Assembly (NCBI GenBank): GCA_035378985.1
Contig: DAOSUR010000004.1
Location: 118,306 to 182,305, forward strand
Direction: 5' to 3'
DNA from: Anaerohalosphaeraceae bacterium
Lineage (GTDB): Bacteria; Planctomycetota; Phycisphaerae; Sedimentisphaerales; Anaerohalosphaeraceae
Length of the DNA: 64,000 nucleotides
The notes under the pieces were generated by a model. That model was not told where the DNA came from. It did no database searches and saw only the letters and a list, made by a program, of their open reading frames with translations. Positions 50,999 to 59,956 of the stretch are shown here, one piece after another (the stretch's first letter is position 1; each line of letters starts with the position of its first letter). Position numbers and translations under genes: made by a program.

Positions 50999-52456
50999 AT
51001 GGGAATTGCATCCTTTTTCAGGTGGAAGCGGAAGGAAACGGCGGAGGGGTTACGAATTCGTCTACGTTTTTTGGGGGCGGCGGGAAACGTGACCGGTTCC
51101 CGTCATCTGCTCGAGTTTGACGGCACGAAGGTTCTGATTGACTGCGGACTGTATCAGGAACGCCAGTATCAGAACCGCAACTGGGAGGATTTCGGATTTG
51201 AGCCGTCTTCGCTGTCAGCGGTGCTTTTGACGCATGCGCATCTGGACCACTGCGGGCTTCTGCCGAAACTGGTTAAGGAGGGCTTTCGAGGGCCGGTTTA
51301 CTGCACGCAGGCAACGGCGGAACTGGCCCAAATTGTTCTGCTGGATGCCGGCAAGCTGCAGGAAGAAGATGCCGAGTTCAAGCGAAAACGGCACCGCAAG
51401 GCCGGCTATACACCGCCCCGCCCGGTTGAGCCGCTTTATACGATGGAAGAAGCGAAGGCCTGCTTTCAGCAGTTTCGTCCGCTGCCGTTTCATGAGCCGA
51501 TTCGGCTGGGGCCGGGGCTGGAGGCGGATTTTCACGAGGCGGGACATATTCTGGGGGCCTCGATGATTCGGATAGCGGTCTGTCGACATGGTGAATGCCG
51601 GACGCTTGTCTATACGGGGGATTTGGGACGCATCGGCCGACCGATTCTGCGCGACCCGGAAACGTTTGACCGGGCGGATTATCTTCTGGTGGAGTCCACC
51701 TACGGCGACCGCGAGCATCAGACTCCGGAGGATACAAAACGGCAGCTGGAGGCGGCGGTCAATCGAACCTGGCAGGCCGGCGGCAATCTGGTTGTCCCCA
51801 GTTTTTCCATCGGACGAAGCCAGGAGGTGCTGTACTATATGAATCAGCTGCTTTTGGAGGACCGAATTCCGCATATTATGACGTTTCTGGACAGTCCAAT
51901 GGCCGTGCGTGCGACACGGGTCTTTGAGAAATACTCCAACCTGTATGACAGTGAAATGTCCCGGCTGGTTTTGAATCATGAATCGCCGTTCAGCTTTCGA
52001 GGCCTGAAATTGATCGAATCGCCGCGGGAGTCAAAGGCGATCAATCACATTAAAGGCACGGTTATGATTATTGCCGGCTCCGGGATGTGCACGGGCGGAC
52101 GCATCAAGCATCATTTGGTCAACAACATTAGCCGGCCGGAGAGCACGATTCTTTTTGTCGGGTACCAGGCGCAGGGAACGCTGGGGCGGAAGATTCTCGA
52201 TGGGGAGCCGGAGGTGCGGATTTTGGGACAGATGCTGCCGGTGAAGGCGGCGGTTGTGAGGGTTCATGGCTTTTCCGCCCATGCGGACCGACGGGAGATT
52301 CTCGAGTGGCTAAAAAAACTGCAAAAAAGCCCCCGAAAGGTCTTTTTGATTCACGGTGAAAAAGACAGTGCAGAAAACTTTAAAACGTATCTAACAGAGA
52401 AAACAGGTTGGGATATTCATGTGCCCGCGTTTCAGGAGGAGGCGGTGATTGATTAG
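50999..52456 (+). CDS. Metallo-beta-lactamase/beta-CASP ribonuclease family protein
   Basis: 485 residues. MBL domain with FLGAAGNVTGSRHLLE, THAHLDHCG (HxHxDH) and YTGDLG, then the beta-CASP cap (about 245-375) with PSFSIGRSQEVLYYMNQLL, and the RMMBL tail GSGMCTGGRIKHHL/HGFSAHADRREIL. This is the CPSF73-like lineage of RNases found in bacteria and archaea. Probably cleaves RNA endonucleolytically with two zinc ions. The start has CAGGAG about twelve bases upstream, which is rather far. TTGACA at 50977 is too close to the start to be its -35. Confidence 0.93.
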   Translation: MGIASFFRWKRKETAEGLRIRLRFLGAAGNVTGSRHLLEFDGTKVLIDCGLYQERQYQNRNWEDFGFEPSSLSAVLLTHAHLDHCGLLPKLVKEGFRGPVYCTQATAELAQIVLLDAGKLQEEDAEFKRKRHRKAGYTPPRPVEPLYTMEEAKACFQQFRPLPFHEPIRLGPGLEADFHEAGHILGASMIRIAVCRHGECRTLVYTGDLGRIGRPILRDPETFDRADYLLVESTYGDREHQTPEDTKRQLEAAVNRTWQAGGNLVVPSFSIGRSQEVLYYMNQLLLEDRIPHIMTFLDSPMAVRATRVFEKYSNLYDSEMSRLVLNHESPFSFRGLKLIESPRESKAINHIKGTVMIIAGSGMCTGGRIKHHLVNNISRPESTILFVGYQAQGTLGRKILDGEPEVRILGQMLPVKAAVVRVHGFSAHADRREILEWLKKLQKSPRKVFLIHGEKDSAENFKTYLTEKTGWDIHVPAFQEEAVID

Positions 52457-52583
52457 GGAGAGTCCGATTAAGGATGTGTATTCTCGGGAATTCAGCCGGC
52501 ATTCTATAAAAAACTTTCCTTTCAATTGGAGAAAAGATATACTTTACCATCTGATGTGTTTGGAAGGGAAAGGGGAATAAGCG

Positions 52584-53549
52584 ATGGCAGAACGGATTCC
52601 CAAGGTGGTCATCATTGGTCCTGCTTATGTAGAAATGGCTGTCAAGTGCGATTCCTGTCCGGAACCCGGGCAAACCAAAGAAGGAATGGGCTTTACGTGT
52701 GTCCCGACAGGGCCGGGGGTCAATCGGGCCATACAGGCGGCCCTTTGCGGGTGCGATGTGTTTGTCCTCGGACGGATCGGAGAAGACTGCTTTGGGGAGA
52801 TGATTAAGCAAAACCTCAGCCGGTATGGAGTCTCGACGGATTTGCTGTATGCGTCACCGGCCATCAGTACGGGGATTATCCTGACGCTGGTCGACGGACG
52901 GGGGGCGAATCGTTCCTGCCGTTCAGCGGGGGCCAATAAGGTGTTCGGACGGGATGAGATAGAATATGCGGCGGCGGAGCAGACCATCGGTTCGGCCAAT
53001 GTGTGTCTGATTCACGACAGTTTTTCGCCGGAAGCCGTTGTGGCGGCTGTCCGATGTGCCCAGATTCACAAGACGCGGACAATTCTTGAGGTCAATCTTC
53101 CGATTCCCGACCGCGGGGTGGTGCACGCGATTGACTGGCCGGTTGATTTTTACAATGCGGATATTCTGGTTCTGCGTTTTGCGGGGCTGTGGAGCCGGAC
53201 GGAACTGGGAGCAAGCGGCGAACAGGATATCAAGTTTATTGCGACCGAACTGGTGGCCAAAGGGGCCGGCTATGTTCTGATTAGTCTGGGCACACACGGG
53301 GCTTTGCTGGTGGACCGTCAGGGGACTCACTGGATAAAGGGCATCGCAACTGAAATGGTGGACTATACCGGCTGTGAAGATGCTTTCTGCGGGGCTTTGG
53401 CGGCCTGTTATGCCACCGGTGACAATCCTCTGTCAGCGGCTCGTTTTGCAGTGGCGGCGGAGGCCTTGGCCCGCAGCCGCTTCGGTCTGCAGGACGCCCT
53501 GCCGGTAAAAGAAGAGATTATTACTCTTCTTCAGGAGCAGCCGGACTAA
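52584..53549 (+). CDS. PfkB-family carbohydrate kinase
   Basis: 321 residues, ribokinase-like fold. PTGPGVNRAIQAALCGCDVFVLGRIGEDCFGEMI is the PfkB N-terminal signature and LVDGRGANRS follows. The C-terminal DTxGAGD motif reads DYTGCEDAFCGALAAC: the catalytic base D is kept but the anion-hole glycine region is altered (CE for AG). Sugar substrate not assignable; ribose-like or 2-keto-3-deoxygluconate-like sugars are typical. Promoter: a perfect TATACT at 52538-52543 with a poor -35. AAGGGGAA precedes the ATG. No other catabolic gene is adjacent on this strand. Confidence 0.88.
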   Translation: MAERIPKVVIIGPAYVEMAVKCDSCPEPGQTKEGMGFTCVPTGPGVNRAIQAALCGCDVFVLGRIGEDCFGEMIKQNLSRYGVSTDLLYASPAISTGIILTLVDGRGANRSCRSAGANKVFGRDEIEYAAAEQTIGSANVCLIHDSFSPEAVVAAVRCAQIHKTRTILEVNLPIPDRGVVHAIDWPVDFYNADILVLRFAGLWSRTELGASGEQDIKFIATELVAKGAGYVLISLGTHGALLVDRQGTHWIKGIATEMVDYTGCEDAFCGALAACYATGDNPLSAARFAVAAEALARSRFGLQDALPVKEEIITLLQEQPD

Positions 53550-53706
53550 CTTTTTAGACCTATCGATGCAAATCTGTAACTCTACCCAATAGATTCAGGT
53601 TTTTCCCTATTGTTATCGGGCCTGACACGTTGGCTTTTTCTTAAGCCCCTCTGCGGATTTGCCGATACTTTTCGGGAAGATGCTCTGCCTGTTTTGGGAA
53701 AAAAGA

Positions 53707-54210
53707 ATGACCTCAAAAGGGTTTACCTTATTGGAAGTGCTGATTGTCGTGGCCGTGTTAGGCATTCTTGCGGCGATAGTGATTCCCCAGATGCACGGGC
53801 AGACCCTTGCGGCCAAGGAAAGCACGGCGAAGGATACGCTTCAAATCTGGCGAACGCAGATAGAATTGTACAAAATGCAGCACGGTGGACTGGCCCCGGG
53901 GTATGTAAAGGGGCCGGTCAGTATGATTTCGGTACCTATTGATAATCAGATAATTGGGACTTCCGATGAAAAGGGGATGGCCCGCACTGATACGGTGCCG
54001 ACGGCTCCTTATTTATATGGACCTTATTTGAAAAGTCTTCCGAAAAATCCTTTTAATAATCTGAAGACGATTGCCTACGTTGGCGACAGCGAAACGTTTG
54101 AATCCAAAGCGGACGGCAAGTCAGGCTGGCTGTATAAACGGTCCACAGCAGATATCCGTCTGAACTGGCCCGGGACGGACAGCCGCGGAGAGAAGTATGT
54201 GGATTATTGA
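53707..54210 (+). CDS. Orphan pseudopilin, GspG-like
   Basis: 167 residues from ATG 53707. Class III signal GFTLLEVLIVVAVLGILAAIVIP after MTSK, then a helix with AKDTLQIWRTQIELYKMQHGG and GYVKGPVS, a variant of the GspG/major pseudopilin domain. No H-X9-DG motif, unlike the minus-strand family members here. It stands alone on the plus strand, convergent with the GH31 gene (six bases between stops). It might be an alternative subunit for the apparatus encoded at 16-26 kb (inference). Confidence 0.85.
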   Translation: MTSKGFTLLEVLIVVAVLGILAAIVIPQMHGQTLAAKESTAKDTLQIWRTQIELYKMQHGGLAPGYVKGPVSMISVPIDNQIIGTSDEKGMARTDTVPTAPYLYGPYLKSLPKNPFNNLKTIAYVGDSETFESKADGKSGWLYKRSTADIRLNWPGTDSRGEKYVDY

Positions 54211-54216
54211 GAGGAA

Positions 54217-57012
54217 TTAATCATCCAGATTTAGGGTGATGGTTTTTGTTTCATCTCCTTGAGTTTTTTGGATACCTTTTTCCGTTATCAGTTCCACACT
54301 GACCTTTCGCAGAGGCCGCGGCCTTTGCCCTTCCTGACGGCTGATTTGAACCGAGACCGTTTTCCCATCCTGGCGGGCGGTGTATTCTGTGAGCAGGTAT
54401 TGTCCTTTTTCGAATTCCCAGCCGTCGCCGGCATCTTCATAAAGGGTGCCTTTGGCGGTTCCGTTCTCATCGAGACAAACCAGAAGGGTCAGCTCCTCCA
54501 AAAAGTTTTCATCGGTATTCTGGACGACTTTTCCGAGCGGCAAAATGGCTCCGCCGCGAACCTTCAGTTCGCATTGGTACGGGTTGCCGGCGGCGTCACC
54601 GTCTACCAGGGAAACGGTTCGCCAGATGCCGGCAGGCAGGGAGGGGTTGACGGCCCAGCGGGGAATCACCAGCAGGTCGCTGCCGAGGAGAAAGGCCTGA
54701 TCTTCCGTTCGAAGGGATGGATTTTCAGGTTCGACAAACAAAACGGGGCGAGCCGCCGGCAGGCCGGTTTTGTGCGATTCGTAAAAGAGGGTGTACAGGT
54801 AAGGCATCAGGCGATACCGTCTCTGCAGGGCGATGCGGGCGGCTTTTTCCGTTTCCGGACCGAAAGACCAGGGTTCCTGGTCGTTGGACTCCTTGACGGT
54901 ATGGGCCCGGCTGAACGGATAAAAGGCCCCGACAGCAATCCAGTGTGCCCACAATTCCGGCGTTGCGTTGCCGTCAAAACCGCCGATGTCCGGGCCGCTG
55001 AAGGGTTGGCCTGACAGGCCGAGATTCAGGGACATCGGAATCGACCATTTCAAGTGCTCCCAGACGGCTTTGTTGTCGCCGGTCCAGGTGGCGGCGTAGC
55101 GATGGCCGCCGAGGAAATTGGCTCGGGAAAGGATGAAGGGGCGTTTGTCGGGCCGTGCCTGAAGGATTCCTTCGCGGGAGGCCTTGACCATCAGCATTCC
55201 ATAGACATTGTGGTATTGGATGTGGGGGCCGCAGGGCAGGCTGTCTCCGCCGCGATGAAAGCAGTTGTCCGGCATGGTTCCTGTCTCGTTGAAGGCGGCC
55301 GGCTCGTTCATATCATTCCAGACGCCGTCAATGCCCATCTCGAGAAAGTCTTTGTACAAAGCGGCCCACCAGCGGCGGGCTTTGGGCATGGTGAAATCGG
55401 GAAAGACGCAGTTCCCGGGCCAGACCGGTCCGACGAAGGGTTTTCCGGCGGCATCGAGGACCCAGATGTCTTCTTGGGTTCCGCTGTCATAGACGAAATA
55501 GCCGGGTTCATATTTGACCCCCGGGTCAATCATCCAGACGGTTTTAAAGCCGAGAGTGTGAAGATGCTGATTCAGGCCTTTGGGGTCAGGGAAGCGGGAA
55601 GAATCAAAGGTAAAGATACGAAAGCCGTCCATATAGTCGATGTCGAGCCAGATAACATCGCAGGGGATTTGTTTGGCACGGAAGGTTTCGGCAATTTGAC
55701 GGACGCGGCTGTCGGGGTAGTAGGAATAGCGGCACTGATGATACCCTAATGCCCAGCGCGGGGGCATCGGCATCCGTCCGGTCAGGTCGGCCAGATGCTG
55801 CAGGACTTCCTGGGGGGTTCGTCCCTCGAGGACATAGACGGGAAAGTCGGGGGCCTGAGCCGGCACGGAAAAAACGATGCCGGTTCTTAAGTCCAGCCGG
55901 GCCTGCCAGGGGGTGTCAAAGAGGACACCGAAGGCCGAGCCGTCCGGACGGACAGCCAAGACCCAGGGGTGGGACTGATAAAGCTGATCGGGTTTGCCGT
56001 AGCCGTAATTGTCTTTGTTGTAGAGGACGATTTGCGTGCCGTTGCGGAGGAGACGTCCGGTGACCTCGCCGGTGCCGTACAGGTCGATGTCGGGGGACAG
56101 TTCGACCAGGACGTATTTTCGTCCATCGACATGTGCAAACTTCGGTCTGACTTTCCAATCAGAGGCAAGTGTACCGATGGAAGGACGCGGTTTCTCGAGA
56201 GCGAAGGAGGGCAGGGCTTTGGATTCATCGGCTCCTTTCGGCCAGAAGCGGGCGATTTGGGGAGCGACCTTTTCGGACTTGCCCGGGATATCGGCTGATT
56301 TCAGGAGTTCTGAAAAATATTCTCCGGGGCCGTTGTCCGGACGGGTGACTGACTGCCAATCGGTTCCGATGCGCAGCTCATCGAATTCCCAGGTATTGGA
56401 TTGATTTCCGGTGCGCAGGCGGATTTGATTGAAGAATAATTCCTGTTCCAGGTCGCTGATGAGATTGGAGGGCTGGGAGTTTTCCGGTCGGGCGTCGAGG
56501 GGATTGAGCCAGATTCGGATTTGTTCGGGGCCCTGCGGATTCTGCCGGATTCGCAGAACAATCCGGTGGACGTGTTTGTCTACAGTTGTGGGAATCTGTC
56601 CGATAGGAACGCCTCGTCCGTCAGAACTCCAATAAGCGAAATGGTCGGAAGCCCAGTCGTTGCCGACGCCGAAGAGCTCGCGGTCATCCTGATAGAAGAA
56701 GAGTCCTGCGTATTTTTCTTTATTGCTGTCCGTCAGATTGCGGAGCAGGAAACTGATGTAAAGAGTTTGTCCGGGCGGAATGTCTTTGAGAAAATCAGCA
56801 GGAAATGTAATTCCCTGATTGCCGTCTTTCAGCCGCAGTCGGCCGCCGGTTTCCTGATGAAACGGGAAATCCAGACTGCCGTCTATCCATTGGGCTTGTT
56901 CGGAAACCTGAAATGAATCAGGTTGCGTGAACGATTCCTCCCAGAGAACGCGTGCGGGAGCGAAGGAAAGAAAGGCCGAAAAAATAAGCAGGGAAAGCAT
57001 TTTGGGGTTCAT
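54217..57012 (-). CDS. Secreted GH31 alpha-glucosidase family enzyme
   Basis: 931 residues from ATG 57012 (AAGGATTGG upstream; a longer frame to 57072 runs into the previous gene). Signal peptide, then an N-terminal concanavalin/LamG-like domain (about 25-220, FADFL-type jelly roll with WEFDELRIGTDW), which is unusual in GH31. GH31 N-domain and TIM barrel follow: nucleophile D567 in GVWNDMNEPAAF and acid/base D646 in WTGDNKAVWEHL, plus GHRYAATW. It acts by a retaining mechanism on alpha-glucosides or alpha-xylosides; alpha-glucan is likely from its neighbours. Last gene of locus B. Confidence 0.93.
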   Translation of the reverse strand: MNPKMLSLLIFSAFLSFAPARVLWEESFTQPDSFQVSEQAQWIDGSLDFPFHQETGGRLRLKDGNQGITFPADFLKDIPPGQTLYISFLLRNLTDSNKEKYAGLFFYQDDRELFGVGNDWASDHFAYWSSDGRGVPIGQIPTTVDKHVHRIVLRIRQNPQGPEQIRIWLNPLDARPENSQPSNLISDLEQELFFNQIRLRTGNQSNTWEFDELRIGTDWQSVTRPDNGPGEYFSELLKSADIPGKSEKVAPQIARFWPKGADESKALPSFALEKPRPSIGTLASDWKVRPKFAHVDGRKYVLVELSPDIDLYGTGEVTGRLLRNGTQIVLYNKDNYGYGKPDQLYQSHPWVLAVRPDGSAFGVLFDTPWQARLDLRTGIVFSVPAQAPDFPVYVLEGRTPQEVLQHLADLTGRMPMPPRWALGYHQCRYSYYPDSRVRQIAETFRAKQIPCDVIWLDIDYMDGFRIFTFDSSRFPDPKGLNQHLHTLGFKTVWMIDPGVKYEPGYFVYDSGTQEDIWVLDAAGKPFVGPVWPGNCVFPDFTMPKARRWWAALYKDFLEMGIDGVWNDMNEPAAFNETGTMPDNCFHRGGDSLPCGPHIQYHNVYGMLMVKASREGILQARPDKRPFILSRANFLGGHRYAATWTGDNKAVWEHLKWSIPMSLNLGLSGQPFSGPDIGGFDGNATPELWAHWIAVGAFYPFSRAHTVKESNDQEPWSFGPETEKAARIALQRRYRLMPYLYTLFYESHKTGLPAARPVLFVEPENPSLRTEDQAFLLGSDLLVIPRWAVNPSLPAGIWRTVSLVDGDAAGNPYQCELKVRGGAILPLGKVVQNTDENFLEELTLLVCLDENGTAKGTLYEDAGDGWEFEKGQYLLTEYTARQDGKTVSVQISRQEGQRPRPLRKVSVELITEKGIQKTQGDETKTITLNLDD

Positions 57013-57056
57013 AGATTCCAATCCTTTTTTACGGAGACCATCCATTTTGCTGTCTT

Positions 57057-59075
57057 TTACTGCTGAAGCCAATGCTGAACAAAGAAAGCCAAATCCTCCA
57101 CATCGACCCGTCCGGACAGATTGAAATCAGCCCCGCCGCAGGCATCCCACGGCTCGCAGTCAGACTGCCATCGGTCGGCGAAGAGCGCCCAGTCGTTTAA
57201 GTCCACCGCCCCCGAATTGTTCAGGTCGGGCGTTGTACCCTGTGAGAAGATGACCAGAGAATAGGGGGCGATGCTGATGTCGGCATTGTAAGGCAGTCCG
57301 TCTTTGGGACCTGCGGACGCCAAAACATCCAGGGTGCTCCAGTTTCCAAAGGCAGTGTCGTAGCCGTTCCAGTCGCTGTTGAAGCGGACTCGCCAGCGTC
57401 CCGGGCGGGGAAAGCCGATGTTGTAGTTGGGGAAGCCCTGATAGGAAAAGTTGGCGGCGATGACGACATCATCCCGCGGTCCGCCGTTCCACCAGCGGTG
57501 AAAAGCGATAACCTTGGCGGAGTTGTTGACGTGAAAGACATTGACATTTTTAGCCATGAGGCCCTTCGTCAGGCCTGTGCGGTTTCGGCGGAGAGAAATC
57601 AGGTCTGTATAAAGCTGCCGGATGCCTGCAAAGGTTGTGTTTTTGCTCCAGTCCAGCGGGGTGCCGTCGTTCCAGGAACCACTTTCGAGGAATTCCTGGC
57701 CCATGAAAAGAAGCGGGATGCCGGGACTGGTCAGAACCAGACCGGCGCCGAGCGTCGAGCGTTTTTTGGAATAGTAGCTGTCGGGATATTCGGGCCAGAT
57801 TCGTGTCGGGACGCGGGATTTTCCGCTGGCGGAGCCGGCCTCGTCGTGGTTTTCGGTATAGATGACCCGCTGCGTGTCCCATCCGTTGTACAGATGCGCA
57901 ATTGCATCGCGGATGTCCCACATATTGCGGTAGTCGTCATAGGCGGTTTCGAGGGCGGCGACGACTTTGTGATGAAAGCCGGGATCCCATTGGGAATCGA
58001 AACCGGCTCCGCCGACGCCGACGGGTTTGGTAAGCCAGTCATTGTCCCGCATATCCTCGGCGATGGAGATTTTGGCGGGGAAGGCGGCGTCGATTTCGTT
58101 ATTAATCCACTGCATCAGGGACCATCCGGCTGGGATTTCAGGGCCGCCGATGTCCACTTCGCGAATGTAGGCGGTGCCGTCCATACGGATGCCGTCGAGG
58201 TTGAAGTCGGTCAGCCAGTACATCACATTGTCGCGAATAAAGGAACGGACTGGTCCGCTGTCGAAATTGGGTCGGTCCCCCCAGGGGGTATAGCGAAAGT
58301 TGTTTTCATAGAAATAAATACCGCCGGTGTCCGGATAGGTGCTGAAGCCGTCAAACTGCCAGAGAGAATATCCCAGGTCCGCTGGTCCCCAGTGGTTGTA
58401 CACGACGTCCAGAAGGACGGCGATGCCGCGCTGGTGACAGGCATCGATGAACTGACGCATTTGGGCGGGGGTGCCATAGGCGCTTTCAGGTGCAAAGAGA
58501 TTGCATGGATTGTATCCGGCCGAGAAATCGGTCGGGAATTCCGCGACAGGCAGAAGCTCGATCACATTGATTCCGAGCGATTGGAGATGGTCGAGTTTAT
58601 CGATAGCGGACAGCCAGGTGCCGGGGCTGCCGCCGGGGGTATCATGGAAGGTCCCGATGTGCAGCTCATAAATGACCATTTCGTTCCAGGGCGGGAGGGT
58701 AAAGGGGCTCCAGGTATGGCTGGTGCTTACAATGACTCCGTTGCCGGTGGAACTTACAACATCCCGAGCGCGAGGGTCGATTTTCCAGAGAGAACCGTTG
58801 ATGACATATTTATATTGCTGGTAAAGGGCGGCTCCTTCGACATCGGCGGACCAAAGGCCGTTACCCTCATAGGCCAGAGGGTTTGCGGTGGTGCTCCAGT
58901 TATTGAAATTGCCGGCGACGGCTACGGAGGAGGCGTTCGGTGCCCAAACTCGGAAGGTGGTGCCGGTAGCATAGGGAATGGCTCCCATGCCCGGACGTGT
59001 GGAGGGGACAGCGGCCCATAAGGGAGCTGTCAGCCACAAAAGAAGCAGACGCAGACAAACACTCTTTTTGGGCAT
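57057..59075 (-). CDS. Secreted GH13 enzyme with CBM48 and dockerin-like tail
   Basis: 672 residues from ATG 59075 (a TTG two codons upstream is possible). Signal peptide (about 1-21), CBM48-like domain (about 30-115, TTFRVWAPNASSVAVAGNFNNW), GH13 barrel resembling branching enzymes and maltooligosyltrehalose trehalohydrolases (MVIYELHIGTF, INVIELLPVAEFP). Nucleophile D299 (DGIRMDGTAYI), acid/base E340 (SIAEDM) and third acid D411 (TENHDE) are present. The last ~60 residues carry two dockerin-like EF-hand repeats (DLNNSGAVDLNDW, DFNLSGRVDVEDLAFF). An extracellular branching-enzyme-like fold is unusual; hydrolytic or transfer activity on starch-like glucan is inferred. Confidence 0.9.
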   Translation of the reverse strand: MPKKSVCLRLLLLWLTAPLWAAVPSTRPGMGAIPYATGTTFRVWAPNASSVAVAGNFNNWSTTANPLAYEGNGLWSADVEGAALYQQYKYVINGSLWKIDPRARDVVSSTGNGVIVSTSHTWSPFTLPPWNEMVIYELHIGTFHDTPGGSPGTWLSAIDKLDHLQSLGINVIELLPVAEFPTDFSAGYNPCNLFAPESAYGTPAQMRQFIDACHQRGIAVLLDVVYNHWGPADLGYSLWQFDGFSTYPDTGGIYFYENNFRYTPWGDRPNFDSGPVRSFIRDNVMYWLTDFNLDGIRMDGTAYIREVDIGGPEIPAGWSLMQWINNEIDAAFPAKISIAEDMRDNDWLTKPVGVGGAGFDSQWDPGFHHKVVAALETAYDDYRNMWDIRDAIAHLYNGWDTQRVIYTENHDEAGSASGKSRVPTRIWPEYPDSYYSKKRSTLGAGLVLTSPGIPLLFMGQEFLESGSWNDGTPLDWSKNTTFAGIRQLYTDLISLRRNRTGLTKGLMAKNVNVFHVNNSAKVIAFHRWWNGGPRDDVVIAANFSYQGFPNYNIGFPRPGRWRVRFNSDWNGYDTAFGNWSTLDVLASAGPKDGLPYNADISIAPYSLVIFSQGTTPDLNNSGAVDLNDWALFADRWQSDCEPWDACGGADFNLSGRVDVEDLAFFVQHWLQQ

Positions 59076-59109
59076 TTCCAAATGCCTTTCAGTTGGTTTT
59101 CTTTGTTAA

Positions 59110-59142
59110 TCCCCTTCCCGACAAAAGGAGTCGGGAAGGGGA
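59110..59142 (-). other. Intercistronic hairpin after the CBM9-PEP-CTERM gene
   Basis: Thirteen-base-pair perfect stem (CCCCTTCCCGAC with GTCGGGAAGGGG plus a closing T-A) and a seven-base loop, 17 bases beyond the PEP-CTERM stop. No T-tract follows. Same position relative to its gene as the hairpin at 37488-37524 in locus A. Confidence 0.7.
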
Positions 59143-59158
59143 AAAGCATATAACAAGA

Positions 59159-59863
59159 TTATTTTTTCCTGCGTACGGCCAGAAGCAGACCGCCAAGTCC
59201 GAACAGGGTTAAACTTGCCGGTTCAGGTATCATGGCTCCGTCCCCGAACACAGGGCGGTATCCGGTTGTTCCGGCGGGCCAGGAGGCATCAACGGTGTCA
59301 TAGATGCCTTCGCGGGTCATCCACGCCCAGACCATCACCTGGCGGGAGCCGCCGATGACAGACAGGGGAATGGTCATTTCATCGTTGGGATAATCCTCGT
59401 TCCAGCCGTAATAGGTGCCGGCGTTAGTCCAGCCGTTCCAGTTCCAGTACGTGCCGGTCCAATTGCAGGTTTCATACCAGCCCGCACCGCCTGCATAACA
59501 ATAGATAAAGTCAGGCCGCATGGTACCGGCAAAAGACAGGATGCCGTAGCCGTCCTGCGAAGCGCCGCTGCCGGCGATGCCGTCGGTGTCAATGGCAAAG
59601 AAGAACGAATCGTGAGCCCAGTAGTCATCGCCGAGATAGCGGTTGGTCGAATTGCGATCGACAGCGATGTAGAGGTTACTGTCGTCCCAGCCGGCCAGCA
59701 GAGCATAGGTGCCCGTGTCGATGCCGGGCTGTGTGCCCAGATTGACAATTCCGGGACCTGTCCATTCATTCAGAATTCCATCCAAGACCGGTGTGAAGGC
59801 CGAAACGGGTACAGCGGCCGTCAGCAAACATACCAAACCCATCATCCACGTTCCTTTTTTCAT
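59159..59863 (-). CDS. CBM9-like protein with PEP-CTERM tail
   Basis: 234 residues. Signal peptide (about 1-22), one CBM9/DOMON-like domain (about 24-210: LDGILNEWTGPG, NLYIAVDRNST, DSFFFAIDTDG, DFIYCYAGGAGWYETCNW) and a PEP-CTERM tail, IPEPASLTLFGLGGLLLAVRRKK. Predicted to be processed by exosortase at the membrane. The domain is closely similar, end to end, to that at the start of the upstream dockerin-tailed protein, suggesting recent duplication with different sorting tails. Confidence 0.9.
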   Translation of the reverse strand: MKKGTWMMGLVCLLTAAVPVSAFTPVLDGILNEWTGPGIVNLGTQPGIDTGTYALLAGWDDSNLYIAVDRNSTNRYLGDDYWAHDSFFFAIDTDGIAGSGASQDGYGILSFAGTMRPDFIYCYAGGAGWYETCNWTGTYWNWNGWTNAGTYYGWNEDYPNDEMTIPLSVIGGSRQVMVWAWMTREGIYDTVDASWPAGTTGYRPVFGDGAMIPEPASLTLFGLGGLLLAVRRKK

Positions 59864-59903
59864 TTTCCCATCCTCTCAAAAAAGTTAAACGATATTTTTT
59901 CGC

Positions 59904-59937
59904 GGGCTGTCCGCACCTTGAAAGATGCGGACAGCCC
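59904..59937 (-). other. Intercistronic hairpin after the CBM9-dockerin gene
   Basis: Perfect 12-base-pair stem GGGCTGTCCGCA/TGCGGACAGCCC with a ten-base loop, 19 bases beyond the stop. No T-tract follows on the minus strand. Equivalent in position to the hairpin at 38286-38311. Confidence 0.7.
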
Positions 59938-59956
59938 CATCCCATTTCCTCAGACA

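Noticed and set aside
57498..59021. 507-codon plus-strand frame
   Set aside because: Antisense to the GH13 gene, glycine/valine-rich shadow.
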